64,000 nucleotides of DNA from Phycicoccus sonneratiae (GCF_016887965.1 NZ_JAFDVD010000015.1:1-64000); one strand, 5' to 3'; numbered from the stretch's first letter, positions 15,987-25,751 are shown. The notes: generated by a model not told the origin, from the sequence alone. Translations and numbers: made by a program.

Positions 15987-17450
15987 GTGGCGATCCCGGA
16001 CCCGGCCCTCGTCGTCCTCGTCGGCGCCTCCGGCTCCGGCAAGTCGACTTGGGCGGCGCAGCGGTACCGGCCCGCTGAGGTCGTCTCGTCCGACGGCCTG
16101 CGGGGCGTGGTCGGCAGCGGGCCGGCCGACCTCGACGCCTCCACGGACGCGTTCGCGGTGCTCGAGGCGGTGGTGTCCGCACGCGTCGGCCGCCGCCTGA
16201 CGACCGTCGTCGACACCCTCGGGTTCGACACCACGCGCCGCCGGTCCTGGCTCACCGCGGCCCGGGCCGCGGGCCTGCCCGCCGTGGCCGTCGTGGTCAC
16301 GGCTCCCACCGCGGTCTGCCGGCAGCGCAACGCCGCCCGCGACCGGCCGGTGCCGGCAAAGGTCCTCGCGCAGCAGCTGCGGCAGCTGGACGTGGCCCGG
16401 GCCGACCTCGCCGCGGAGGGCTGGGACGACGTCGTGGTGGTCGACACCGCGGACACCGCGACCGCTCCGTCCATCGAACAGCCCTCGGCCGCAGCGGCCC
16501 CCGACGGCTCACGGCGGACGTCCACCGGCGTCGAGGTGGTGCTCCAGCTGTCCCGGTTCCCGTGGGGCGAGGACCCGCTCGGCTGGCTGCGCTCGATGGC
16601 GCTGGCCGCCGACGAGGCGGGGTTCTCGGGGCTCGCGCTGATGGACCACCTCGTCCAGATCCCCCAGGTCGGACGGGCCTGGGAGACGATCCCGGAGCCG
16701 TGGGTCGCCCTCGGGGCCCTCGCCGGGCTGGGGACCGGCCTGCGGCTCGGCACGCTCGTCACGCCGGTCACGTTCCGTCCCGCGGGCGTCACGGCCAAGG
16801 CCGCCGCCACCCTCTCGGCCCTCACCGGGGGTCGCGCCTTCCTCGGGGTGGGCGCGGGGTGGTGGGAGCGCGAGCACGCGGGGTTCGGGGTGCCCTTCCC
16901 CACCGCCCGTGAGCGGCTCGACACCCTCGACCGCTCGATCCGGACGATGCGCGCGCTCTGGGCCGCGGGCACCAAGCCGTACGACGACGGGCGCGTCTCC
17001 CTGCCGGAGACCACGTGCTACCCGCGGCCGGTCGGCCCCGTGCCGGTGCTCGTCGGCGGGAACGGCGAGCACCGGACCCTGCGGATCGCCGCCGAGCTCG
17101 GCGACGGCTGCAACCTCACGACCACCGACCCGACGACGTTGTCGCGCAAGGTGGCCGCGCTGCACCAGCACTGCGCCGACGTCGGTCGCCCACCCGACCA
17201 GGTCGCCGTCACCGTGCTCGACGTCCCCGTGGTGGGCCGCGACCGCGACGACGTGTGGGCGCGGGTCGAGCGGCTGCGCGGCCGGACGGCGGCCTCGACG
17301 TTCGCGGCCCGCTCGCACGCCGGAACGGTCGGGCAGCACCGCGACCGGCACGCGGAGCTCGCAGCCCTCGGGGTGTCGACGGTCTTCCTCACGACGCCCG
17401 ACCTCGGCGCACCCGACGACGTCCTCGCCCTCGCCGACCTCGTGCGCTGA
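15987..17450 (+). CDS. Fusion: P-loop kinase-like domain plus LLM-class flavin/F420 oxidoreductase
   Basis: The single open frame of 487 residues joins two unrelated domains. Residues 1-150 form a small P-loop ATPase or kinase (AAA_33 type) with Walker A GASGSGKST near residue 14, an early SSDGLRG motif like that of polynucleotide-kinase-type enzymes, and a helical lid with arginines. After an Ala/Ser/Thr-rich linker, residues 175-487 form an LLM-class oxidoreductase (luciferase-like barrel) with VVLQLSRFPWG, LMDHLVQIP, LGTLVTPVTFRP and GVGAGWWEREHAGFG. That class usually uses coenzyme F420 or FMN. The start GTG lies 11 bases after the ABC permease stop. Both halves look intact, so a frameshift artefact is unlikely. 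Function of the combination is unknown. Confidence 0.85.
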   Translation: MAIPDPALVVLVGASGSGKSTWAAQRYRPAEVVSSDGLRGVVGSGPADLDASTDAFAVLEAVVSARVGRRLTTVVDTLGFDTTRRRSWLTAARAAGLPAVAVVVTAPTAVCRQRNAARDRPVPAKVLAQQLRQLDVARADLAAEGWDDVVVVDTADTATAPSIEQPSAAAAPDGSRRTSTGVEVVLQLSRFPWGEDPLGWLRSMALAADEAGFSGLALMDHLVQIPQVGRAWETIPEPWVALGALAGLGTGLRLGTLVTPVTFRPAGVTAKAAATLSALTGGRAFLGVGAGWWEREHAGFGVPFPTARERLDTLDRSIRTMRALWAAGTKPYDDGRVSLPETTCYPRPVGPVPVLVGGNGEHRTLRIAAELGDGCNLTTTDPTTLSRKVAALHQHCADVGRPPDQVAVTVLDVPVVGRDRDDVWARVERLRGRTAASTFAARSHAGTVGQHRDRHAELAALGVSTVFLTTPDLGAPDDVLALADLVR

Positions 17451-17457
17451 CGGCGCC

Positions 17458-17961
17458 TCAGGCCTCGAAGCGCGGCCCCCGGCCGACGCGCACCGGCCCC
17501 CGGACGTCGCGCTGCACCGGCCGGCCCTTCTGCAGCACCTGCAGCCCGCCCTCGTCCGCGAGGTCGAAGGCGATGTCCCGCACCGGCCGCGACAGCGACC
17601 GCCAGCCGTCACCCCCGACGACCCGTGCCGCCTCGCTCGGGCAGGTCGTCCCCTCGGGCCGGTGCCGCAGGAGGGTCCGGTAGGTCGCGGCCACCCGCTC
17701 GCGCCGGCCCTCCTCCGTCGGCTCGTCCCACCACGGCTCGCCCCGCTCCCCGAGCGCCACCTTGGCGTCCTGGACGCGGTGGCGAGCCGCGTCGCCCTCG
17801 GCGCGCACGGCTCGCCGGGCATCCATCAGCTCGGCCACCAGCTCGGCCCGCAGTCGTTCGGGGATGCCGGGATCCGTTGCCCGCCAGCGTCGCCCGTCGA
17901 TGACGAGGTACCTGCCGTCGGCCGTCCGCTGCGGTCCCTCGTCGCCGTCCACCACCCGCAC
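17458..17961 (-). CDS. DUF3253 domain protein
   Basis: The 167-residue protein has two conserved parts. The N-terminal half contains RYLVIDGRRWRATDPGIPE and ALGERGEPWWDEP, a pattern seen in many actinobacterial proteins of unknown role. The C-terminal ~60 residues match DUF3253: SEAARVVGGDGWRSL, then VRDIAFDLADEG, VLQKGRPV and RGPVRVGRGP, a winged-helix-like fold. It is convergent with the kinase/LLM fusion and divergent from bioY. The start is uncertain: GTG at 17961 gives a full-length product but lacks a clear ribosome binding site. Function unknown. Confidence 0.7.
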   Translation of the reverse strand: MRVVDGDEGPQRTADGRYLVIDGRRWRATDPGIPERLRAELVAELMDARRAVRAEGDAARHRVQDAKVALGERGEPWWDEPTEEGRRERVAATYRTLLRHRPEGTTCPSEAARVVGGDGWRSLSRPVRDIAFDLADEGGLQVLQKGRPVQRDVRGPVRVGRGPRFEA

Positions 17962-18057
17962 GACGCTACGCCGTGTCGATCGCGTCACCCCGCTGCGGAG
18001 CGCGCCATCGAGAGCGGCAGGATGGAGGCGCCCACTCACCCCGACCTCGGAGCCCTG

Positions 18058-18660
18058 ATGACCACCGCCGCCGTCCCCCTCCGCCCGCGCGCCGTCCTCG
18101 CGGAGGCGGTCCTGCCCCGCACGCTCACCCGCACCGGCGTCACCGTCGGCCTCGGCGCGCTGCTCACCGCGCTCGCCGCCCAGGTGGCCGTGCCCGTCCC
18201 GGGGTCGCCGGTCCCCGTCACCGGGCAGACCTTCGCGGTCCTCCTCGTGGGCGCGGCCCTCGGGCCCGCGCGCGGCGTCGCGAGCATGGCGCTCTACACG
18301 CTGCTCGGCGTCGTCGGGCTCCCGGTGTTCACCGACGCCTCCGGCGGTGCGCACGTCCTCCTCGGCGCGACCGGCGGCTACCTCGTCGGCTTCCTCGCCG
18401 CCGCCGCGGTCGCCGGGCTCGCCTCCCGCCGGGGTCACGACCGCTCGGTGCCGCGCCAGCTCGCCGCGGCCGTCGCCGCCTCGCTGACCATCTACGTGTT
18501 CGGGGCCGGCTGGCTCGCCCTGTCGACCGGGATGTCGCTCGCCGCGGCGGTGTCCATCGGTGTCGTGCCGTTCCTGTTCGGTGACGCCCTCAAGGCGCTG
18601 CTCGCCGCCGGCCTCCTGCCCGGCGCGTGGCGGCTCGTCGGCGCCGCCGAGCACGACTGA
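18058..18660 (+). CDS. bioY: Biotin transporter substrate-binding subunit BioY
   Basis: The 200-residue membrane protein matches BioY, the S component of ECF-type biotin importers. About six helices are visible, with family motifs VPVPGSPVPVTGQTFAVLL, LGPARGVASMALYTLLG and the loop GLPVFTDASGGAHVLLG followed by GGYLVGF. The ATG at 18058 is preceded by GGAGC, and a start 36 bases upstream is less likely. No bioM or bioN genes are adjacent, so it either works alone, as solitary BioY proteins can, or uses a shared ECF module encoded elsewhere. No BirA-type operator was recognised upstream. Confidence 0.9.
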   Translation: MTTAAVPLRPRAVLAEAVLPRTLTRTGVTVGLGALLTALAAQVAVPVPGSPVPVTGQTFAVLLVGAALGPARGVASMALYTLLGVVGLPVFTDASGGAHVLLGATGGYLVGFLAAAAVAGLASRRGHDRSVPRQLAAAVAASLTIYVFGAGWLALSTGMSLAAAVSIGVVPFLFGDALKALLAAGLLPGAWRLVGAAEHD

Positions 18661-18691
18661 CGATCGCGGCCGCCGGCCCCGGCACCCCGCT

Positions 18692-19387
18692 TCAGGACCG
18701 GGCGCTCGAGGACGCACGACGGTCCTCCCCGAAGATCGGCACGCCGGGCGGGCACAGGCGCACGGCCGGGTTCCAGTCGTCGAGGTCGCCGCGCGCGTTG
18801 TCCTTCCACACCCAGGCGTGGAGCACGTACAGGGGCAGGCTCGGGTGGCGGTGGAAGGCCACGCCGAACAGCTGCGGCGGGGTCGACCGCGTCCAGGCGT
18901 CCACCGGGACGATGTACTCGTGGGCGACCAGCCCGGCCACCGCACCGTCACGGTCGAGCTCGTAGACCAGTGCCTCCGGACGGGAGACGTCCACCCGGTC
19001 GTCGAGCAGCGCGTCGTTGACGAAGTGGACCCCCATCCCCCCACGCCCCGGGCTCTGGAAGCACCCCAGGGCCTCGAGGGTGCTCCGCCATCCGGCGGCC
19101 TCGGCGACCTCCTCGTCCTGGAACGCCGCCGTGGCCAGCTGCGCCGCGGCCCGGTCCGCGCGGCCGATCGAGGCGTCCGGGTGTGGATGTCGTCCGTCCG
19201 CGGGACGGCCGAGGAAGTGGCGGTGCTCGAGCAGGTCGTCGGCGCTGCGGTGGTCGACCCTGACCGCACCTCCGAGGCCGGCCGCGTCGTGCGGGGTCGA
19301 CGGGGGCGGCGCGCAGCCGACGACGAGGAGGCCGGCCAGGCCGAGGGCGGCGCCCAGGCGGCGTGGGGTTCCCCGAGGCGAGCCCAC
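18692..19387 (-). CDS. Predicted lipoprotein of unknown function
   Basis: The 231-residue protein starts with a signal peptide ending in a lipobox, LAGLLVVGC, with the lipidated cysteine at residue 25, so it should be anchored outside the membrane. The mature part contains HFLGRPADGRHPHPDASIGRAD and, near the C-terminus, HAWVWKDNARGDLDDWNPAV followed by CPPGVPIFGED. That ending is common to a group of actinobacterial exported proteins without assigned function. The gene lies two bases upstream of the window coordinates of the DUF4242 gene, which it follows on the minus strand, so the two are probably co-transcribed. It converges with bioY. Confidence 0.75.
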   Translation of the reverse strand: MGSPRGTPRRLGAALGLAGLLVVGCAPPPSTPHDAAGLGGAVRVDHRSADDLLEHRHFLGRPADGRHPHPDASIGRADRAAAQLATAAFQDEEVAEAAGWRSTLEALGCFQSPGRGGMGVHFVNDALLDDRVDVSRPEALVYELDRDGAVAGLVAHEYIVPVDAWTRSTPPQLFGVAFHRHPSLPLYVLHAWVWKDNARGDLDDWNPAVRLCPPGVPIFGEDRRASSSARS

Positions 19388-19388
19388 C

Positions 19389-19637
19389 TCAGCCCTCCTC
19401 GACCTCGAAGATCGCGTCCGCCACGAGGCCGTGGGCCTCTCGGTGGACGGTGTGGGCGGCCTCGGCGTCCGGGGCCTCGACGAGGCAGAAGATCTGGCCC
19501 TTGCCCTCGTCGACCCAGTAGCGCAGGTAGCTGACGTCGTAGGCGCCCTGGGTGGCCAGGTCGGCGGCGTGTGCCTTCGCGACGTCGGCGACGGTGACCC
19601 CGGCTCCGAGGCTGTGGATGTCCATGAACAGCGGCAT
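19389..19637 (-). CDS. DUF4242 (SCO4226-like) small protein
   Basis: The 82-residue protein matches the DUF4242 family, whose Streptomyces member SCO4226 binds nickel. Typical segments are FMDIHSLGAGVTVADVAKAHAADL, YLRYWVDEGKGQIFCLVEAPDAEAA and HREAHGLVADAIFEV. The ATG at 19637 has an AAGGGA ribosome binding site. The fold is a ferredoxin-like barrel; metal binding here is inferred from the family. It is followed by the lipoprotein gene after one base. Confidence 0.8.
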   Translation of the reverse strand: MPLFMDIHSLGAGVTVADVAKAHAADLATQGAYDVSYLRYWVDEGKGQIFCLVEAPDAEAAHTVHREAHGLVADAIFEVEEG

Positions 19638-19707
19638 GATGTGTCCCTTCCTGAGGTGTCGTCCCTCAGGTGTAGCCACCCGGCGCAGCCCCCCTCATCG
19701 GTAGCGG

Positions 19708-22311
19708 CTACCCATCCTCCGGGCGGCCGCTACCCATGCCGACCAGCTCGCGACGCGAGCTGACGCCGACCTTCGCCAGGATCGAGGCGACGTGGTGCTC
19801 GGCCGTGCGCCGGGAGATCGACAGCCGCTCCGCGATCCCGGCATCGGGGAGCCCGCGGCCCACGAGCGCGAGGACCTCGAGCTCACGAGGCGTCAGGCCG
19901 TTGACGTGCGGCGTGCCACGCGGCGTCCGGGGCGCGGGCCAGCCCCGGGCCCGGAGCATCGTTCGTGAGCGCGCGGCGGCGGCGTCCGCCCCGAGCCGGT
20001 CGAACCCGTGGACCGCTTCGGTGAGGCCTTCACGAGTCGCACTGCGCGCCAGTGCCATCGCTCGCTCGAACGGGCACCCGAGCCGCTCCCAGAGCGCGGA
20101 GGCGTCCTCCCAGCGGCCCTCGCGCTCCGCCGCGTACGGCGGCGCCAGCACGTCGGCCGACACGGCGACGTCCGGCGGGAGCCATGTGGCGACCACCCCG
20201 CGGTTCCACGGACAGTCGGCCCTCAGTGCGACCGGCCAGGCGTCCGTCGCCACCGCGGCGGCGAGGTCGACGTCACCCGCGATCCAGGCCGCCTCGCTGC
20301 GAGCGGCCGCGGCGGGCGCCATGCGCTGGACCTCCTGCATCCCCTCGGCCAGCTCGGCCGCCCGGGCGAGGAGGTCGGTCGATCGGGGGTCGCCGTGCCG
20401 GGCGTGGACGTGCGCGAGCACGAGGACCGGCTCGATGGCGTCGATCGCCGCCAGCTCGCCACGGTCGAGGATCGACTGCGCGAGGGCCCGAGCCGCGGGG
20501 GCGTCGCCGGCGTCGAGCAGGAACCGGCACCGGACACCCTCCAGGTACAGCGTCCAGGAGTCGAGGTCGCGCTCGCCGCAGTACTCGATGCCCTCGTCGA
20601 GGTACCGCTTCGCCTCGCCGTGCCGACGCTGGACCACGGCGGCCGAGGCGAGGTTGCAGTAGGCCCGCGCGGCGTGCTCGTGCAGGCCGGCGGAGCGCGC
20701 CCCCTCCAGACTCTCGAGGAGGAGGCCCTGCCCCGTCGCCAGGTCGCCCGCCGTCACCTCCATCGTGCCGAGGTTGTTGAGCGCGTGCACGCGCACCTCG
20801 TGCCGTCCCGGACCGTCCGGCAGCTGCTCCAGGACCTCGAGGGTGCTCGCGCCCCAGGTGCGCGTCCCCTCGAGGTCGCTCGACAGCATCCGCAGCTGGG
20901 TGCGGTTGCTGTAGGCCATCGCCAGCTCGACCGACGGGGTCCCGTGCAGGAGGTCGATCGCGGTGTCGGCCTGCCGCTCCGCGTCCGCGCCCCGCCCCGC
21001 GAACCAGCTGAGCCGGGACAGGCAGCGCCACGCGTCACCGACCCGCAGGGTCTCCCCCGACCGCTCCCAGATCTCCAGGGCCCGCCGGGTGCAGTCGATC
21101 GCCTGGTCGATCCGTTCGGTGAGGTAGCACTCGTACCCCAGGGACCAGAGCAGATCCGCCCGGGCGGCGTCGTCGAGCCGGTCGGCGTGCCTCAGCGCAC
21201 GCCGGTACTGCCGCACCGCCTCCTGGTGGGCCCCGAGCTCGGCCGCGCGCGTCGCGGCCACCGGTGCGTGCCGCAGCACCGCGTCGGCCAGGCCGGCCCC
21301 TTCGGCGTGGTGGGCGAGCACCGCGGGGTCGGCACCACGGGCCTCGAGCGCCGCCAGCAACCGCCGGTGCAGGTGGACGCCGCGACCGACCGGGATCTCG
21401 CCGACGACCGCCAGCCTCGCCAGCTCGTGGCGGAAGACGACGTCGCCGTCGACCTCCCGCAACAGCCCGCGGCGGAGCGGCTCGTCGATCTCCGTGAGCC
21501 CCGTCGCCAGCAGCTCGGCCAACAGCTCGACCCGCGCCCTCGCGCCGGCCAGCGCGACGACCTCGAGGGCCCGCTGGGCGGACTCGTCGAGCCGCGACAC
21601 CCGGGCCAGGACGGCGTCGCGCACGGTCTGGGGCACGTCGTCGGCGTCGGCCGAGAGGGCTTCGGTCACGAAGAACGCATTGCCTCCGGTGACCTCGTAC
21701 AGCCGGCCGGCATCGGTGACCGTCGCGTCCGGGTGGTCACGGCCGTGCTCAGCGGCCAGGGCTGCGACGCCCTCCGCCGACAACGCGGGCAGGTCGATGC
21801 GCCGCGTGCCACGCGCCGCCGCGGTGTCGCCGAGGAGCAGGCGCAACCCGTTGGCGGAGACGTCCTCCGGTCGATAGGTCACCATCACCAGTGCGCGGCA
21901 GTCGTGGACGCGGCGAGCGACGTGACGGATCAGGTCGAGGGTGGCCTCGTCGGCCCAGTGGGCGTCCTCGATGACGACCAGGTACGGCGGGCGGCCGGGC
22001 GGATCCCGCAGCGCGGCCACCAGCCGGGAGAACACCTCCTGGCGCGTCACACCCGGTGCCCACACGCCGTCCGGCAGGTCCGGCAGCATGTCGACCAGTG
22101 GGCCCAGCGGCGCGGGGGTGGCCGAGCCGTCACACTGCCCGACGACCCCGCGGGCCGCCCCACCCGCGTCATCGAGGACCCGCTGCACGAACGACGTCTT
22201 GCCGATGCCGGCCTCCCCGGCCACGTACACCAGCCGCCCCTGGCCGGCCGTGGCCTCCGAGAGGTACCGGGCCGCGACCTCGAGCTGCTCCTCGCGCTCC
22301 CTGAGCGTCAC
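19708..22311 (-). CDS. Large ATP-binding LuxR-family (LAL) transcriptional regulator
   Basis: The 867-residue protein has the LAL architecture. An N-terminal AAA ATPase carries Walker [10 protein letters not shown] near residue 31 and a Walker B-like [13 protein letters not shown] near residue 115. A long middle region of TPR-like helical repeats spans about residues 330-760. The C-terminal LuxR helix-turn-helix is around residues 800-860 ([35 protein letters not shown]). Such proteins are usually activators that sense inducers through the central part. The divergent neighbour, 95 bases away, is a GH3 beta-glucosidase, so control of that gene is plausible but not shown. Length is normal for the family. 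Confidence 0.88.
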   Translation of the reverse strand: MTLREREEQLEVAARYLSEATAGQGRLVYVAGEAGIGKTSFVQRVLDDAGGAARGVVGQCDGSATPAPLGPLVDMLPDLPDGVWAPGVTRQEVFSRLVAALRDPPGRPPYLVVIEDAHWADEATLDLIRHVARRVHDCRALVMVTYRPEDVSANGLRLLLGDTAAARGTRRIDLPALSAEGVAALAAEHGRDHPDATVTDAGRLYEVTGGNAFFVTEALSADADDVPQTVRDAVLARVSRLDESAQRALEVVALAGARARVELLAELLATGLTEIDEPLRRGLLREVDGDVVFRHELARLAVVGEIPVGRGVHLHRRLLAALEARGADPAVLAHHAEGAGLADAVLRHAPVAATRAAELGAHQEAVRQYRRALRHADRLDDAARADLLWSLGYECYLTERIDQAIDCTRRALEIWERSGETLRVGDAWRCLSRLSWFAGRGADAERQADTAIDLLHGTPSVELAMAYSNRTQLRMLSSDLEGTRTWGASTLEVLEQLPDGPGRHEVRVHALNNLGTMEVTAGDLATGQGLLLESLEGARSAGLHEHAARAYCNLASAAVVQRRHGEAKRYLDEGIEYCGERDLDSWTLYLEGVRCRFLLDAGDAPAARALAQSILDRGELAAIDAIEPVLVLAHVHARHGDPRSTDLLARAAELAEGMQEVQRMAPAAAARSEAAWIAGDVDLAAAVATDAWPVALRADCPWNRGVVATWLPPDVAVSADVLAPPYAAEREGRWEDASALWERLGCPFERAMALARSATREGLTEAVHGFDRLGADAAAARSRTMLRARGWPAPRTPRGTPHVNGLTPRELEVLALVGRGLPDAGIAERLSISRRTAEHHVASILAKVGVSSRRELVGMGSGRPEDG

Positions 22312-22406
22312 CCGTCGATGCTACGGCCGATGGGAAGGGGACGCGGCGCGGATCCTGGGCAGCGCGTCCCCTCGGCAGGCCGGGCGGGGAGAGCACACTG
22401 GGGACC

Positions 22407-24677
22407 ATGACCCTCGACGTGGACGACCTGCTCGCACGGCTGACCCTCGAGGAGAAGGCGGCGCTGACGAGCGGCTCGTCCTTCTGGTACACGGCCCCGG
22501 TCGAGCGGCTCGGCATCCCGGCGATCATGGTCTCCGACGGTCCGCACGGCCTGCGCGCGCAACCCGGCGTCGGCGACCACGTGGGCATCGGCGGCTCCCT
22601 CCCCGCCACCTGCTTCCCCACCGCCTCGGCCCTGGCGTCGACGTGGAACCCGAGCACGCTGCGCCGCGTCGGGGAGGCCCTGGCCCGGGAGGCGCGGGCG
22701 AGCAACGTGTCGGTGGTCCTCGGGCCGGGGGTCAACATGAAGCGGTCTCCCCTGTGCGGCAGGAACTTCGAGTACTTCTCCGAGGACCCGCACCTCGCCG
22801 GCGTGCTGGCCACCGCGATGGTCACGGGCATCCAGTCGCTCGGCGTCGGCACGTCGCTCAAGCACTTCGCGGCGAACAACCAGGAGACCGACCGGCTCCG
22901 CGTCGATGCCCGGGTCGACGAGCGGACCCTGCGCGAGATCTACCTCCCGGCCTTCGAGAAGGTCGTCACCTCCGCGCAGCCGTGGACCGTGATGTGCGCC
23001 TACAACAAGGTCAACGGACTCTCGGCGTCGGCCAACCCGTGGCTGCTCACGACGGTCCTCCGCGAGGACTGGGGGTTCGAGGGCGTCGTCGTCTCCGACT
23101 GGGGCGCGGTGTACGACCGCGTCCCGGCCCTGCTCGCCGGACTCGACCTCGAGATGCCGCCGGCCCTGGGCCGCAGCCCGGAGGCCGTCGTCACCGCCGT
23201 CCGCGACGGCGGGCTCGACGAGTCCGTGCTCGACGACCGGGTCGCCCGCGTCCTGCGGCTGGTCTCGCGCGCGACGGAGGCGGCCGGTGCCGGCGAGACG
23301 TTCGACCTCGACGCCCACCACGCCCTCGCGCGGGCGGCGGCCGCCGAGTCGGTGGTGCTGCTGACCAACAACGGCTCGCTGCCGCTGGACCCGTCGGCCC
23401 GCGTGGCCCTCGTCGGGGAGCTGGCGCGGACGCCGCGCTTCCAGGGCGCCGGGTCCTCCCAGGTCAACCCGACCCGGGTCGACTCCGTCCTCGACGCCGC
23501 CAGGGAGGTACTCGGGGAGGTCGCCTTCGCCCCGGGGTACCCGCTGGAGGACCGCCCGACGGCCGATGCCGACGGTGCGGCGCTGCTCGACGAGGCGCGG
23601 GCGGTGGTCCGGGACGCCGACGTCGCCGTCGTGGTCGTCGGCCTGCCCGCGAGCCACGAGTCCGAGGGCTTCGACCGCACACACCTCGACCTGCCCCGCG
23701 AGCAGCTGGAGGCGCTGCGGGCGGTCGCCGAGGAGGCGGGCTCGACCGCGACCCCGGTCGTCGTCGTGCTCGTCAACGGGTCGGTGGTCCGGGTCGACGA
23801 GGTGCTGCCCCACGCCTCGGCGCTCGTCGAGGCCTGGCTCGGCGGTCAGGCCGCCGGCAGCGGGCTGCTCGACGTCCTCACCGGCCGCGTGGACCCCTCC
23901 GGACGCCTCGCCGAGACGATGCCCCTGCGGCTGGAGGACGACCCCTCGTTCCTCAACTTCCCCGGTGACAGCCAGGTCGTCACCTACGGGGAGGGTCGGT
24001 ACATCGGGTACCGCGGGTACGACAAGGCGGACCGGCAGGTCGCGTTCCCCTTCGGTTTCGGGCTGTCCTACACCGACTTCGAGCTGTCCGACCTCGTGGT
24101 CGGGACGACCGGTGCGGTCGAGGACGACGACCTCGCCGCCACCGTGGCGGTGCGGGTGACCAACACGGGACAGCGGGCCGGGGCGACCGTCGTGCAGTGC
24201 TACGTGGCCGACCCCGAGGCCTCGGTCGACCGCGAGGTGCGCACGCTCCAGGGGTTCGCCAAGGTGACCCTCGAGCCGGGAGCCTCCGAGGTCGTCGAGA
24301 TCGTCCTCGACCAGCGGGCCTTCTCGTGGTGGTCGGTGCAGCTCGACCGCTGGGTGGTCGAGGCCGGCCGGTTCGTCGTGGCCGTCGGGCAGCACTCCCG
24401 CGACCTGGCGCTCACGGCCGAGGTGCACGTCGACGCCCCTCGCGTGGCCCCGCCGTTGACCCGCGACTCCACCCTCCACGAGTGGCTCGCCGACCCGCTC
24501 GGCCGCGAGCTCGTCACGGCCGCGGTCGCCGGCGGTGAACCGGGTGCGGCGATGGACGACGAGCTGCTGCCGGTCGTCGGCACGATGCCGATGTCCACCC
24601 TCGCCAACTTCGGCGGCCTGAGCCTCGGCCACGACGCGCTCGACGCCGTCGCCGCCGAGTGGACGGCCCGCCACTGA
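22407..24677 (+). CDS. Glycoside hydrolase family 3 beta-glucosidase-like enzyme
   Basis: The 756-residue protein has the GH3 N-terminal barrel and C-terminal alpha/beta sandwich followed by a fibronectin-III-like domain. The nucleophile is D231 in VVSDWGAVYD. Other GH3 marks are LTLEEKAALTSG at the start, VSDGPHGLR, GPGVNMKRSPLCGRNFEYFSEDP and KHFAANNQE. The C-terminal domain ends near residue 680 and is followed by about 75 further residues (LTRDSTLHEWLADPLGREL) seen in a subset of beta-glucosidases. No signal peptide is present, so the substrate must be an imported oligosaccharide. The SDWG form of the nucleophile motif favours beta-glucosidase over beta-xylosidase. It is divergent from the LAL regulator. 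Confidence 0.88.
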   Translation: MTLDVDDLLARLTLEEKAALTSGSSFWYTAPVERLGIPAIMVSDGPHGLRAQPGVGDHVGIGGSLPATCFPTASALASTWNPSTLRRVGEALAREARASNVSVVLGPGVNMKRSPLCGRNFEYFSEDPHLAGVLATAMVTGIQSLGVGTSLKHFAANNQETDRLRVDARVDERTLREIYLPAFEKVVTSAQPWTVMCAYNKVNGLSASANPWLLTTVLREDWGFEGVVVSDWGAVYDRVPALLAGLDLEMPPALGRSPEAVVTAVRDGGLDESVLDDRVARVLRLVSRATEAAGAGETFDLDAHHALARAAAAESVVLLTNNGSLPLDPSARVALVGELARTPRFQGAGSSQVNPTRVDSVLDAAREVLGEVAFAPGYPLEDRPTADADGAALLDEARAVVRDADVAVVVVGLPASHESEGFDRTHLDLPREQLEALRAVAEEAGSTATPVVVVLVNGSVVRVDEVLPHASALVEAWLGGQAAGSGLLDVLTGRVDPSGRLAETMPLRLEDDPSFLNFPGDSQVVTYGEGRYIGYRGYDKADRQVAFPFGFGLSYTDFELSDLVVGTTGAVEDDDLAATVAVRVTNTGQRAGATVVQCYVADPEASVDREVRTLQGFAKVTLEPGASEVVEIVLDQRAFSWWSVQLDRWVVEAGRFVVAVGQHSRDLALTAEVHVDAPRVAPPLTRDSTLHEWLADPLGRELVTAAVAGGEPGAAMDDELLPVVGTMPMSTLANFGGLSLGHDALDAVAAEWTARH

Positions 24678-24688
24678 GCCGCGGCGGA

Positions 24689-24716
24689 GCGTCCGCGGCC
24701 CTCACACCGCGGACGC
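24689..24716. terminator. Bidirectional hairpin terminator
   Basis: A perfect 10-base inverted repeat (GCGTCCGCGG and CCGCGGACGC) with an 8-base loop lies between the convergent beta-glucosidase and dehydrogenase genes. There is no U-tract, as is common in high-GC actinobacteria, but the position supports a role in stopping transcription from both sides. Confidence 0.6.
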
Positions 24717-24723
24717 GTCCGTC

Positions 24724-25722
24724 TCACCGGTCGGGGTGGATGACCGCCTTGACCGAGTCGGTGACGCGCTTCCCGAGCAGGAGCGCGTCGGCCGTCTCGG
24801 CAAGGGGGAAGTGGTGCGTCACGAGGGGCGCGACGTCGACGCGTCCGGACGCCACGAGGGAGATCGCCAGCGGCCACGTGTGGTTGTACCGGTGCACGAG
24901 GCTGAGGCTCAGCTCGTTGACGGTCAGCTGCGAGAGCGGCAGCCCGACCAGCTCGTCCTTCGGCATCCCGATCATCGCCGCGCGCCCGGCCGGCCGGAGG
25001 CGCCGGAGCCCTTCTGCGAGAACGCCCTTGGCGCCCGAGCACTCGAGCAGGACGTCGAAGCGGGCGTCCGGGTCGGTGTCGGTGCCGAGGCCCATCCGCT
25101 CGGCGAGCCCGAGCCGGAAGGCGCTGGGGTCGGTGACGGTCACCGACCCGGCCCCGAACGCCCGCGCCACGGCCCCCGCGAGGAGGCCGACCGGGCCCGC
25201 CCCGGTGACGAGCACGTCGTCGCCCGGCTCAAGGCCGGCCCGGCGGCACCCCCAGATGCCGACCGAGAGTGGCTCGAGGAGCGCGGCCTCCTCGTAGCCC
25301 ATCGAGTCCGGGATGACGTGCAGGTTGCGGGCGTCGATCGTCATCACCTCGACGAGCGCGCCGTCGTACGGCGGGGTCGCGAGGAAGGCGAGGTCCGGGC
25401 ACAGGTGGTAGCGGCCGGCCATGCACTCCCGGCAGTTCCGGCACGGCGTGCCGGGCTCGATCGCCACCCGGTCGCCGACGGCGACGGAGGTCACCTCCTC
25501 GCCGACCCCGACGACCTCGCCGGACACCTCGTGGCCGAGCACGATCGGCCCGTCGACCACCCAGTCCCCGATCCGCCCGACGGTGAAGTACGCCGTGTCG
25601 GAGCCGCACACGCCGACGGCGCGCACGCGGACGGCGGCCTCGTGCGGAGCCGGCACCGGCTCCGGGTGGTCCTGGATCTCGATCTGGCCGAGCTCGGTCA
25701 TGACGGCCGCGCGGATGGTCAT
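24724..25722 (-). CDS. Zinc-dependent alcohol/polyol dehydrogenase
   Basis: The 332-residue medium-chain dehydrogenase has catalytic zinc ligands C39 (GVCGSD) and H in GHEVSGEVVGVG, and the structural zinc motif C-x2-C-x2-C-x7-C in CRNCRECMAGRYHLC. The Rossmann motif GAGPVGLLAG lies near residue 165. It is closest in style to sorbitol/xylitol dehydrogenases. The gene is the last of the xylose transport operon, 29 bases after the XylH-like permease, so oxidation of a pentitol such as xylitol to xylulose is a reasonable guess. That would feed the xylulokinase encoded on the other side of the regulator. The substrate is inferred from context. Confidence 0.82.
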   Translation of the reverse strand: MTIRAAVMTELGQIEIQDHPEPVPAPHEAAVRVRAVGVCGSDTAYFTVGRIGDWVVDGPIVLGHEVSGEVVGVGEEVTSVAVGDRVAIEPGTPCRNCRECMAGRYHLCPDLAFLATPPYDGALVEVMTIDARNLHVIPDSMGYEEAALLEPLSVGIWGCRRAGLEPGDDVLVTGAGPVGLLAGAVARAFGAGSVTVTDPSAFRLGLAERMGLGTDTDPDARFDVLLECSGAKGVLAEGLRRLRPAGRAAMIGMPKDELVGLPLSQLTVNELSLSLVHRYNHTWPLAISLVASGRVDVAPLVTHHFPLAETADALLLGKRVTDSVKAVIHPDR

Positions 25723-25751
25723 GGCGTCCTCCTCGAGGGTGGGTCGGGTGC

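Noticed and set aside
22407-24677. A second beta-xylosidase belonging to the xylose regulon
   Set aside because: The nucleophile context SDWG and pairing with a LAL regulator instead of the xylose operators favour an independent beta-glucosidase.
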